Below, piece by piece: positions 42,416 to 50,512 of a DNA stretch of 64,000 nt; the stretch's first letter is position 1, and every line of letters starts with the position of its first letter. This DNA is from Vibrio parahaemolyticus (GTDB taxonomy: Bacteria; Pseudomonadota; Gammaproteobacteria; Enterobacterales; Vibrionaceae). The notes under the pieces were generated by a model. It worked only from the letters and a program-made list of their open reading frames with translations. It had not been told where the DNA came from and did not search any database. Position numbers and translations under genes: made by a program. The DNA lies in contig NZ_UHIL01000001.1 of the NCBI RefSeq assembly GCF_900460535.1, positions 806,001 through 870,000 on the forward strand, read 5' to 3'.

Positions 42416-44161
42416 TTACTGTCGTTGATAAACCGATTGACCTCTGCTGATGGTTTCTTCCACGTTTAGGTCTTTTAGCGCCTTAGGTTCAATCTTCATC
42501 GGGTTGTTATCGAGGATGATTAAATCCGCATTCTTACCCACTTCGATAGAACCCTTATACGACTCCTCAAAGTGTTGGTAAGCTGGCCAAATGGTCATGG
42601 CTTGCAGAGCGGTGTACGTGTCAACGCGCTGATCTGCACCCAGTACTTTATCAGTTCTGGTGGTGCGATTGACGGTCGCATCCAATACTCGGAATGAACT
42701 TGGCAGCGCAACAGGTGCGTCATGGTGAGTACTGAACTTTAACCCTGCCTTTCTCACCGCTTGAGTTGGTGAAATGAAATCGGCACGAGGATGGCCGAGC
42801 ACCGAGTCCACATGCCAATCACCCCAATAAAAAGTATGCATTGGGAATAGAGAAGGGAAGATGCCTTGCGCAGCTAAGCGATCCACTTGGTCTTGGCGCA
42901 TGGTTTGGCCGTGAATGAGTACAGGTCGGCGGTCTTGTTTTCCTAGCTTTTCATTTGCTTTGGTCACTGCATTGATAAATTGCTCGATCGCAGCGTCACC
43001 ATTGGCATGCGTCAGCACTTGCCATTCATTTTTAAAGGCCGTTTCTACGTAATCGTAAGCTTGTTGATCTTCAAAGGTTGGGTAGCCAGCGTAGTCTTTA
43101 TCTTGTCCATGTGGCGGGTGGAAGTAAGGCTGACTTAGCCATGCCGTTTTACCTTGTGGAGAGCCATCAAAGTTCAGCTTTACGCCACCGATGCGGAAAT
43201 GGTTTGTGTACTCTGGCGTGTTGTATTCCGAGTCCATAAAATCACTGCTCGATACCATATCGGCGTAAGCAACCAAGTCGATCATCAGCTTGTCGTTTTT
43301 CGACGCGCGTTTCATCGCTTCATAACCTTCTGATGTCGCTCGTCCTTCTTGAGCTGTGGTATAGCCATATTTCGCGTACATACCTTGTGAGGCTTCTAAC
43401 ATGCGATCTTGAAGTTCTGAATCAATCAACTTATTGAGGTTGAACAGCATTGCAAAGTGCGCGTTTTCTTCTAGGACACCATTTGGCTCTTGGCTGTTTT
43501 CCATTCGGCGGATAATGCCACCTTTTGGATCTTCCGATTCTGATGTGATGCCTGCTAGCTCTAAGGCTTTACTGTTTGCGACACTCAAATGCCCCGAAGT
43601 GTGAATGATCAATACAGGCTTATCTGTGCTGACTTTATCGAGATCCGCTTTGGTAGGGTAGTAATCCAGTTGGGCGTCGTCGTAACCAAAACCTAAAATC
43701 CACCCCGTTTTCTCAATGAATAGGCGTTGCGTATTATTGTTCTCGGCATTTTTCAGAGTTTCTATGATTTTCGCAACGGTATCGGCTTCGCCATCAGGAG
43801 ATGGCAGCACGTTTGCGACCATGGCTTGCAGACCAACACCATACACATGACTGTGCGGATCAACAAAGCCAGGCAACATAGTTTTGCCTTTTAAGTCGAC
43901 CAACTGTGTTTTACCGAACTTGTGTTCCATCGCTCCATCTTTGCTGCCGACATAAATGATTTTCTCGCCTAATGTCGCGACGGCTTCGGCGTACTCTGGC
44001 TTATCGCCAGCCATGGTTAGGATGTCGCCACCATAATAAATTTTGTCTGCGGCGGTTACTTTGAGTGGCTCGGCGACGGCTTCTACTTCTTTCGCTTCTT
44101 CAGAAAAACACCCCGTTAAAGCAAGCCCAGATAGGGCAATGGGGATCCAGTTTTTGTTCAT
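42416..44161 (-). CDS. Amidohydrolase-family lipoprotein (YtcJ-like)
   Basis: The 581-residue protein has a lipoprotein signal (LALTGC, lipidated Cys18) and an amidohydrolase_3-type TIM barrel. Metal ligands lie in GFVDPHSHVYG (about 95-105), with further conserved points HTSGHLSVANSKALEL, LTHANGDAAIEQF and THHDAPVALPSSF, and the C-terminal GKNADLIILDNNP. Relatives hydrolyse amides, cyclic amides or similar compounds; the substrate here is unknown. It is likely anchored in the periplasm. It is convergent with the lipase gene and has a 294-bp upstream spacer shared with the metY-like gene. Confidence 0.85.
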   Translation of the reverse strand: MNKNWIPIALSGLALTGCFSEEAKEVEAVAEPLKVTAADKIYYGGDILTMAGDKPEYAEAVATLGEKIIYVGSKDGAMEHKFGKTQLVDLKGKTMLPGFVDPHSHVYGVGLQAMVANVLPSPDGEADTVAKIIETLKNAENNNTQRLFIEKTGWILGFGYDDAQLDYYPTKADLDKVSTDKPVLIIHTSGHLSVANSKALELAGITSESEDPKGGIIRRMENSQEPNGVLEENAHFAMLFNLNKLIDSELQDRMLEASQGMYAKYGYTTAQEGRATSEGYEAMKRASKNDKLMIDLVAYADMVSSSDFMDSEYNTPEYTNHFRIGGVKLNFDGSPQGKTAWLSQPYFHPPHGQDKDYAGYPTFEDQQAYDYVETAFKNEWQVLTHANGDAAIEQFINAVTKANEKLGKQDRRPVLIHGQTMRQDQVDRLAAQGIFPSLFPMHTFYWGDWHVDSVLGHPRADFISPTQAVRKAGLKFSTHHDAPVALPSSFRVLDATVNRTTRTDKVLGADQRVDTYTALQAMTIWPAYQHFEESYKGSIEVGKNADLIILDNNPMKIEPKALKDLNVEETISRGQSVYQRQ

Positions 44162-44455
44162 CGGTCATCTCCATACAGAGTAAGTTTTTTGCCTATTGCT
44201 CCCATCTCAATGAGTTTGAGAACTCAATAGGTCACATTCACTTTAGTTCATATTGAAGGAGGATTATCAACAAGATTAAAGACTTTCAATCAAGCGCAAG
44301 TTATACCTATCGATGAATATCAAAAATGTTACCTTTTCCCATTTCATAAACGTTTCTGGACTTGGGCAATGTGACCCATAACGAGGTTCTGAGGTTAAAA
44401 AGTCGGCATGATAAGATAAGTCCACGATTTATCTCGATGACGCTCAAGGAAGAAC
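44162..44455. other. 294-bp divergent spacer, no gene seen
   Basis: It must contain promoters for the minus-strand amidohydrolase and the plus-strand metY-like gene. I searched by eye for MetJ boxes (AGACGTCT) and SAM-riboswitch features because of metY and saw none. Confidence 0.4.
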
Positions 44456-45724
44456 ATGAAAGACGAAACGCTATCCATCCATTTTGGTTACGAAACTGAC
44501 CCTACCACTAAATCTGTCGCGACGCCGATTTATCAAACGGTCGCGTACGAGTTTGATAACGCGCAGCACGGCGCTGATCTGTTTAACTTGGAAGTGCCGG
44601 GTAATATCTACACTCGCATCATGAATCCGACTAACGATGTTCTGGAAAAACGCATGGCGGCGTTAGAAGGCGGCATTGCTGGATTGGTTGTGAGTGCGGG
44701 GAGTGCAGCGATTAACTATGCGATTCTGACCTTAGCGCAAGCAGGCGATAACATCGTTTCTACGCCGCAACTTTATGGCGGTACTTACACCTTGTTTGCG
44801 CACATGCTGCCAAATCAAGGTATTCAAGTGAAGTTTGCCAAAGATGACAAGCCAGAAAGTTTGGCCGAGTTAATTGATGAAAATACCAAAGCGGTGTACT
44901 GCGAGAGCATTGGTAACCCTGCGGGTAATATCATTGATTTAGAACGTGTGGCGGAGCTTGCTCACGCACAAGGCGTGCCTGTGATTGTGGATAACACCGT
45001 CGCGACGCCAGTGCTGTGCAAACCCATCGAGTTCGGTGCGGATATCGTAGTTCACTCTCTCACTAAATACGTTGGTGGGCATGGCACCACATTGGGTGGC
45101 GTGATTGTGGATTCCGGTAAATTCCCTTGGGCGCAGCACAAAGGCCGCTTTCCCGTTTTCAACCAACCAGAACCTTCTTACCACGGCGTGGTGTATACCG
45201 AAGCGTTTGGTGAGGCAGCATTTATCGGGCGCGCGCGTACCGTACCATTGCGTAATACCGGTTCGGCATTATCACCGATGAATGCATTTATGCTTATGCA
45301 AGGGCTAGAAACGTTACCGCTGCGTATGGAACGCCATACTGAGAATGCACTCAAAGTGGCTGAATTCTTGGAACAGCATGACAAAGTCAGTTGGGTGAGT
45401 TATGCCGGCTTGCCGAGTTCAGCACACTTCAACCTCGCTGAAAAATACATGAAAGGTAAGCCTTCTGCGATTTTGTCGTTTGGTTTAAAAGACGGTTATG
45501 AAGCAGGTGTGCGCTTTTATGACGCTCTGAAAATCTTTAAGCGTTTGGTGAACATTGGCGATGCAAAATCATTGGCTTGTCATCCAGCATCGACGACTCA
45601 TCGTCAGTTGAGCGAAGCAGAACAAAAACAAGCTGGTGTGTCACCAGAGATGATTCGTTTATCTGTAGGTATTGAGCATATTGACGATATCCTAGCCGAT
45701 TTAGAACAGGCACTAAACGCGTAA
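44456..45724 (+). CDS. metY: O-acetylhomoserine sulfhydrylase-type PLP enzyme (MetY-like)
   Basis: This Cys/Met-metabolism PLP enzyme probably condenses O-acetylhomoserine with sulfide to homocysteine. The 422-residue length and the segment FNQPEPSYHGVVYTEAFGEAAF separate it from the shorter MetB/MetC/MGL proteins. The PLP lysine is in VVHSLTKYVGGHGTT, and the cofactor phosphate site in YTRIMNPTNDVLEKRMAALEGG. A methionine-gamma-lyase-like activity cannot be excluded. It is preceded by AAGGAAGAAC and followed by a terminator. A MetJ-controlled transporter lies 4 kb away. Confidence 0.85.
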   Translation: MKDETLSIHFGYETDPTTKSVATPIYQTVAYEFDNAQHGADLFNLEVPGNIYTRIMNPTNDVLEKRMAALEGGIAGLVVSAGSAAINYAILTLAQAGDNIVSTPQLYGGTYTLFAHMLPNQGIQVKFAKDDKPESLAELIDENTKAVYCESIGNPAGNIIDLERVAELAHAQGVPVIVDNTVATPVLCKPIEFGADIVVHSLTKYVGGHGTTLGGVIVDSGKFPWAQHKGRFPVFNQPEPSYHGVVYTEAFGEAAFIGRARTVPLRNTGSALSPMNAFMLMQGLETLPLRMERHTENALKVAEFLEQHDKVSWVSYAGLPSSAHFNLAEKYMKGKPSAILSFGLKDGYEAGVRFYDALKIFKRLVNIGDAKSLACHPASTTHRQLSEAEQKQAGVSPEMIRLSVGIEHIDDILADLEQALNA

Positions 45725-45756
45725 AACGATTCTTTTTTAGCTTTTGGTTACCCATA

Positions 45757-45788
45757 GGCCAGCCTTTAAAAAAGCTGGCCAGTTTTTG
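45757..45788 (+). terminator. Terminator of the metY-like gene
   Basis: GGCCAGC pairs with GCTGGCC across a 10-base A-rich loop, followed by AGTTTTTG. Confidence 0.8.
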
Positions 45789-45931
45789 TTTTATTGTTTA
45801 AATATCAAAGGTTTTAGTGTTTTTGGGTTGTGGTATTCCAAAAGCTCATGGTGGGTGAAATTTATTCCCTTGTCGCATTTGGGGTTGTTCCTGATGATGT
45901 GTGCAAATCTTACACATTGGAAGGGACTCAA

Positions 45932-47263
45932 ATGTCTTACGTATTTCACCGTCATTGCCATGCCACGCTGCCAATCATCGATAAAGGTGAAGGTGTTTAT
46001 CTATTCGATAAACAAGGAAAACAGTACCTCGATGCTTGTGGCGGCGCTGCGGTATCAAACCTTGGCCACAGTCATCAAGCCGTTAAAAAAGCCATGTTGG
46101 AACAGCTCGAGCGAGTGTCGTTTGCTCATACTGGATTTTTTACTAGTGACAGCAGTGAGCGACTAGCGGAATTGATTTGTCAGCATATGCCTGAGCAGTT
46201 CAACCATGTGTATTTAGTCAGTGGCGGATCAGAAGCGGTGGAGTCGGCACTAAAAATGGCGCGGCAGTATTTTGTGGAATCAGGTAAGCCAGAGAAGAAG
46301 CAATTCATTGCGCGTCAGCAAAGTTATCACGGCAATACGTTGGGAGCTCTGGCGGTCGGTGGTAATGAATGGCGACGTGAACCGTTCAAACCTATCTTGC
46401 ATCCGAGTCATCACATTGCCCCTTGCTATGCTTATCGTTATCAGCAGAGTCATGAGTCGGAATTGGATTACTCATTGCGAGCGGCGAATGAACTAGAGGC
46501 AAAAATTCTTGAGTTGGGGGCTGAGAATGTAATGGCTTTTGTCGCCGAGCCTATTGTGGGAGCCACCGCTGGAGCTGTGCCTGCGACTCAAGGTTACTTC
46601 AAACGTATTCGCGAAATATGCGACCAATACGATGTGTTATTGATCTTGGATGAAGTCATGTGTGGCGTTGGGCGAAGTGGCAGTTTTTTTGCGTTTGAGC
46701 AAGAAGAGGCAGAGCCCGATCTGGTTTGTATGGCTAAAGGGCTTGGTGCGGGTTATCAACCTATTGGCGCGGTGGTTGCTAATGATCGAGTCTATCAAGC
46801 TATTGCTGATGGAAGCGGTTTTTTCCAACACGGTCATACCTTTATGGCGCACCCTATGGCGTGCGCTGCCGCCGTGGCAACAATTGAAACCATCTTCCAA
46901 GATGACTTATTAACGGCGGTGAATCGGCAAAGTGCTTTGCTGCGTAATGAGCTTACTTCTGCATTGGCCCATTTACCGTACATTGGCGACATTCGTGGTA
47001 AAGGCTTGTTTTTTGGCATTGAGCTGGTGGCGGATAAAGAAAGCAAGTCGCCTCTGAGTAAAGCCACATTGGCAGACAAACGCATCAAACAGCGAGCAAT
47101 GGAAAATGGCTTAATGTGCTACCCAATGGGCGGAACGATTGATGGCGTTAATGGGTACCATATTTTGCTCGCACCGCCATTCATTATTCAGTCTCATCAT
47201 ATTGATGAACTAGTCGGCAAACTCTCACTGACGTTAAAAGAGGTGGCGGAGACATGGAAGTAG
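45932..47263 (+). CDS. Class III PLP aminotransferase
   Basis: This is an omega-type aminotransferase of the class III (acetylornithine/GABA) family. The ATG at 45932 (MSYVFHRHCHATLPIIDKGEG) follows an excellent AAGGGA and gives 443 residues. An earlier in-frame start at 45830 adds 34 unconserved codons. Visible motifs are DACGGAAVSNLGH, VSGGSEAVESALKMARQY, ILDEVMCGVGRSGSFFAFE and the PLP lysine in MAKGLGAGYQPIGAVV. The gene overlaps the next by 10 bp, so they are translationally coupled. Together they suggest transamination to a beta-keto acid, then cleavage. The substrate is unknown. Confidence 0.88.
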   Translation: MSYVFHRHCHATLPIIDKGEGVYLFDKQGKQYLDACGGAAVSNLGHSHQAVKKAMLEQLERVSFAHTGFFTSDSSERLAELICQHMPEQFNHVYLVSGGSEAVESALKMARQYFVESGKPEKKQFIARQQSYHGNTLGALAVGGNEWRREPFKPILHPSHHIAPCYAYRYQQSHESELDYSLRAANELEAKILELGAENVMAFVAEPIVGATAGAVPATQGYFKRIREICDQYDVLLILDEVMCGVGRSGSFFAFEQEEAEPDLVCMAKGLGAGYQPIGAVVANDRVYQAIADGSGFFQHGHTFMAHPMACAAAVATIETIFQDDLLTAVNRQSALLRNELTSALAHLPYIGDIRGKGLFFGIELVADKESKSPLSKATLADKRIKQRAMENGLMCYPMGGTIDGVNGYHILLAPPFIIQSHHIDELVGKLSLTLKEVAETWK

Positions 47264-48093
47264 CAAACCAATATTTGCGAGAACCTATCGCCATTATCGT
47301 GGCTCCAAACGGCGCAAGAAAAACCAAGCATGATCACGCCAACTTACCCATGACAACGGACGAACTGGTTGCAGAGGCTATCGCTTGTCAAACAGCAGGG
47401 GCTGCCATGATCCATTTGCATGCTAGAGACGCCAAGGGACGTCATTCATTAGACATCGACGACAACATGGAAATTTACCATGCCGTGAAAGAAGCGGTGG
47501 GAGAAACCATGATGGTTCAGCTCACCACAGAGGCAGTGGGTTTATATTCTCCGCCACAACAGCGGGCGTTAGTCAAAGCTGTGAAACCTGAAGCTGCTTC
47601 TTTCGCATTGAGGGAGTTAATCCCCGATCGCGCAAGTGAGAAAGAAGGGCATGCCTTTTTCCATTGGTTGGCAGAGAACAGCATCGTGAGCCAAATTATT
47701 CTCTACGATGCAACCGACATTGAACGTTATTTCCAACTACGCGATGCGGGCGTGTTACCTAAAACGTATCAGCATGCCTTAGTGGTGTTAGGGCGTTATC
47801 ACCAAGCTCAACAGTCTTCGCCATGGGATTTACGAGGTTTGAATTTGGCGCGTTTTGTCGAGGAAGAAATTCGATGTGCCATTTGTGCTTTTGGCGCGCG
47901 AGAGCAAGACTGTTTAGCGAGTGCGATGTTACTTGGATTCGATGTGAGAGTTGGGTTTGAGAATAACCACTTCGATGTGGCAGGCGAATTAGCAATCAGT
48001 AACGCGGATCAGGTGGAGGCTCTACGCGATGTGGCGCATCGCTTCGCGATTCCTTTACACAGTGCGCAAAGTTTGCGTTCAGTTTTAAAGTGA
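47254..48093 (+). CDS. Beta-keto acid cleavage enzyme (BKACE, DUF849)
   Basis: BKACE proteins, including 3-keto-5-aminohexanoate cleavage enzyme Kce, condense a beta-keto acid with acetyl-CoA to give acetoacetate and a new CoA thioester, using zinc. The 279-residue protein has the N-terminal IIVAPNGARKTKHDHANLPMT and the metal-binding IHLHARDAKGRHS, then PEAASFALRELIPD. It overlaps the aminotransferase gene by 10 bp. The pair probably degrades an amino acid or amine of unknown identity. Lysine fermentation is unlikely, since no other kam/kdd genes are present. Confidence 0.85.
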   Translation: MEVANQYLREPIAIIVAPNGARKTKHDHANLPMTTDELVAEAIACQTAGAAMIHLHARDAKGRHSLDIDDNMEIYHAVKEAVGETMMVQLTTEAVGLYSPPQQRALVKAVKPEAASFALRELIPDRASEKEGHAFFHWLAENSIVSQIILYDATDIERYFQLRDAGVLPKTYQHALVVLGRYHQAQQSSPWDLRGLNLARFVEEEIRCAICAFGAREQDCLASAMLLGFDVRVGFENNHFDVAGELAISNADQVEALRDVAHRFAIPLHSAQSLRSVLK

Positions 48094-48132
48094 ATCTGTT
48101 TGAAGCAAGGAAAATAAAGAAGAACGGAAAGC

Positions 48133-48158
48133 AAAAAGGCTCCATCGGAGCCTTTTCG
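48133..48158. terminator. Bidirectional terminator
   Basis: AAAAGGCTCC-ATC-GGAGCCTTTT, a 10-bp perfect stem with A and T runs on both sides, serves the convergent BKACE and transporter genes. Confidence 0.9.
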
Positions 48159-48168
48159 GTATTTGTCG

Positions 48169-49536
48169 TTAGTTTTCGGTTTGCACTGCGGGTTGGCGAG
48201 CTGGGTGTTTGATAAACACCGCCACAATGGCTGCAATTGCCAGCGCGAAACAGTAGTAAGAGTTGGCAACCACTTCTAATGGAGAAAGGTTAAATACTGA
48301 GCCTAGCAACAATACTTGCGCGCCGTAGGGCAAAATGCCTTGTACCACGCACGAGAAAATATCCAACAAGCTTGCTGAGCGACGAGGAGAGACATTGTTC
48401 TCTTCCGCCAACTGGCGCGCCACGCTACCCGATACGATGATGGCGACCGTATTATTTGCCGTGCAACCATTCACCATAGAAACCAAGCCCGCGATACCTA
48501 GCTCACTTGCGCGGCTGTTCGCGTGTTTTGAATGGCTAGAGCCAAACGCGTGGATCATGCTGCTCACTAAGTTGGTCAGGAAAGCAAGACCGCCTTGACG
48601 ACGCATCAATTCACTCAGACCACCAATCAGCATCGATAGTAGGAAGATTTCCTGCATGTTGCCAAAACCGCTGTACACGTCTTGCGCTAGGTTCGTTAGA
48701 CCGTAGTCGTCAATCGAAACCAAGCTTACGCCACCCGCCAGTAAAATACCGATAGTCAGCACAACAAATACGTTAAGCCCTGAAACCGCCAAAATCAAAA
48801 TGGTGACGTACGGTAGCACTTTTAACCATTCAATTGGGCCTGTCTCTGGCACTTGAGTCGCAGTGCTGTTGAACGCAAAAATACCCATAGCAACCAGTGC
48901 TGCGGGCAGTGCAATGCGGATGTTCTCTTTGAACTTGTCCTTCATTTCACAGCCCTGAGAGCGCGTTGCCGCGATGGTGGTGTCAGAGATGATAGAAAGG
49001 TTATCACCAAACATCGCGCCGCTGAGCACAACACCAGCGGTTAATGGCAAGCTCATACCTGCAGATTGAGCAATGCCCAAAGCCACAGGTGCAACGGCAG
49101 CGATGGTGCCCATCGAAGTGCCCATCGCTGTCGCAATGAAGGCTGAGATCATGAAAATACCAGGCAAAATCATGCTGGTCGGAATGGCAGATAGACCTAA
49201 GTTTACGGTAGCATCGACACCGCCAGAAGCCTTTGCAACGGCAGCAAACGCACCTGCAAGCAAGTAGATCATGCACATCGCGATGATGTCTTGATGACCA
49301 ACACCACGCATAAAATGTTCAATAGAGCGGTTAAGTTTCTCTTTGCTGAGAAGAAACGCAATGATGATGGCTGGTAATACCGCAATTGGTGCTGGCAGCT
49401 GGTAGAAGGCAAATTCAACACCTTGCAAAGATAAGTACGTGCCTACGCCAATAAATAGCGCAAGGAATACGATCAATGGGATCAGTGCGACCGCAGACGG
49501 TGCAACTGTTTTAGTAGTTTGTTGGGAACCGGACAT
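48169..49536 (-). CDS. NhaC-superfamily transporter under a MetJ operator (candidate methionine transporter MetT)
   Basis: This is an inner-membrane secondary transporter with about 11 helices. The ATG at 49536 (MSGSQQTTKTVAPSAVALIP) gives 455 residues. The frame extends 21 codons upstream into the operator, which is unlikely. Superfamily motifs are TAMGTSMGTIAAVAPVALG, LSGAMFGDNLSIISDTTIAATRSQGC and VNGCTANNTVAIIVSG. Family annotation would be sodium/proton antiporter. The MetJ-type boxes about 60 bp upstream point instead to methionine uptake, as proposed for MetT proteins of the NhaC superfamily. That role is inferred. Confidence 0.85.
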   Translation of the reverse strand: MSGSQQTTKTVAPSAVALIPLIVFLALFIGVGTYLSLQGVEFAFYQLPAPIAVLPAIIIAFLLSKEKLNRSIEHFMRGVGHQDIIAMCMIYLLAGAFAAVAKASGGVDATVNLGLSAIPTSMILPGIFMISAFIATAMGTSMGTIAAVAPVALGIAQSAGMSLPLTAGVVLSGAMFGDNLSIISDTTIAATRSQGCEMKDKFKENIRIALPAALVAMGIFAFNSTATQVPETGPIEWLKVLPYVTILILAVSGLNVFVVLTIGILLAGGVSLVSIDDYGLTNLAQDVYSGFGNMQEIFLLSMLIGGLSELMRRQGGLAFLTNLVSSMIHAFGSSHSKHANSRASELGIAGLVSMVNGCTANNTVAIIVSGSVARQLAEENNVSPRRSASLLDIFSCVVQGILPYGAQVLLLGSVFNLSPLEVVANSYYCFALAIAAIVAVFIKHPARQPAVQTEN

Positions 49537-49596
49537 GTAAACGACAAAGATAATAATAAGAGAAGTGAGCAGACTAATCTCACCGACTTTTATTGT

Positions 49597-49620
49597 CAAC
49601 GTCTAGACGTCTAAATGGCT
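49597..49620 (-). promoter_or_regulatory. MetJ operator, three adjacent met boxes
   Basis: Three contiguous 8-mers read CAACGTCT, AGACGTCT and AAATGGCT. The middle one is the perfect MetJ consensus AGACGTCT and the outer ones match it at about six and four of eight positions. MetJ with S-adenosylmethionine binds tandem boxes of this kind and represses methionine genes. The site lies 61 bp before the transporter start. Confidence 0.75.
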
Positions 49621-49646
49621 GCGTAATTTTTGTATTTGGATGAAAG

Positions 49647-49686
49647 AAAAAAGCTCATGGCATCTATCTTACTGATACCAAGAGCC
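49647..49686 (-). terminator. Terminator of dedA
   Basis: On the minus strand GGCTCTTGGTATCA pairs imperfectly with ATGCCATGAGC and runs into TTTTTTTCTTT. Confidence 0.7.
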
Positions 49687-49702
49687 TTTATTGAAAGTAC
49701 AT

Positions 49703-50314
49703 TTATAGCGACGATTTTGTTTTTTTTCGCTTAAGCAAGCCTAGGATCATCAATGCGAACACAACCGCGGCGCTCGCCCAGATTGCGTATTTGTAGTGGC
49801 TATATAAATGGCTGAGTGCGCTGAGGTGCTCAAATGCAAAATGCGTAAGTAAACTGAACACCAAAACCCAAATGGTGGCAGCGAGTGCGTTGCCGAGTAA
49901 AAACTCTCTGCGTGGCATTTTTGCTATCCCACACGCCAGAGGCATAAATTGCTTCATCCCTTCAATAAATCGGCTGACCACCAAACAAGCAGGGCCATAT
50001 TTTTGAATGGTGATTTGGAGCTTCTGCATTTTAGGGCCAGAGATGTAACCTTTTTTATCTAGCCATCCTTCAAAGTAGTAACCAAGTAAGTAGCCACAAG
50101 TATTGCCCAAAAAGCAGCTGAGCCAAGATATAACCATAACCATACTCAGATTCATGACTTGTTCTGAGGCCAGAATTGATGCTGCGATCATCAAAGATTG
50201 CCCAGGCATGGGAATGCCAATACCTTCAAAAAAGATGCTGACAATAAGCGCAAGGTAGCCGTACTGCTCCAGCAGAGGCTTCATGGATATGAGTAAAGCG
50301 TTAATGTGTTCCAA
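49703..50314 (-). CDS. DedA-family membrane protein
   Basis: DedA/VTT proteins are inner-membrane proteins needed for envelope homeostasis; several move undecaprenyl phosphate or phospholipids across the membrane. The 203-residue protein has FFEGIGIPMPGQSLMIAASIL near the N-terminus, GNTCGYLLGYYFEG, and the signature SRFIEGMKQFMPLACGIAKMPRREFLLGNALAATIW, with about four to five helices and a basic tail RKKTKSSL. It is monocistronic with its own terminator. The individual substrate is unknown. Confidence 0.9.
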   Translation of the reverse strand: MEHINALLISMKPLLEQYGYLALIVSIFFEGIGIPMPGQSLMIAASILASEQVMNLSMVMVISWLSCFLGNTCGYLLGYYFEGWLDKKGYISGPKMQKLQITIQKYGPACLVVSRFIEGMKQFMPLACGIAKMPRREFLLGNALAATIWVLVFSLLTHFAFEHLSALSHLYSHYKYAIWASAAVVFALMILGLLKRKKTKSSL

Positions 50315-50455
50315 ATGCTTTCCTCTAATAAAATTGGAAGGAAATTGGAGTGATACTCCTGTTGTTTTCTCTGGTCAATTCTTGTTTCTCATTCCCGAGA
50401 AAAACTGACACACCTCTGATAATGGTGTTTACCTGATGCGCTGTTGCGCTGGATT

Positions 50456-50487
50456 CCGCTCGCCGTTTGATTCGCGACGGCGAGCGG
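50456..50487. terminator. GC-rich hairpin after the GNAT-nitrilase gene
   Basis: CCGCTCGCCGT pairs perfectly with ACGGCGAGCGG over a 10-base loop, 26 bp after the minus-strand stop at 50513. There is no T tail, so it may protect or process mRNA ends rather than terminate. Confidence 0.5.
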
Positions 50488-50512
50488 TCACTACCATGGC
50501 TTGGGTCTCAGG

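Noticed and set aside
44162..44455. Search for a SAM riboswitch or met boxes upstream of the metY-like gene
   Set aside because: No AGACGTCT-like tandem and no recognisable riboswitch core were seen.
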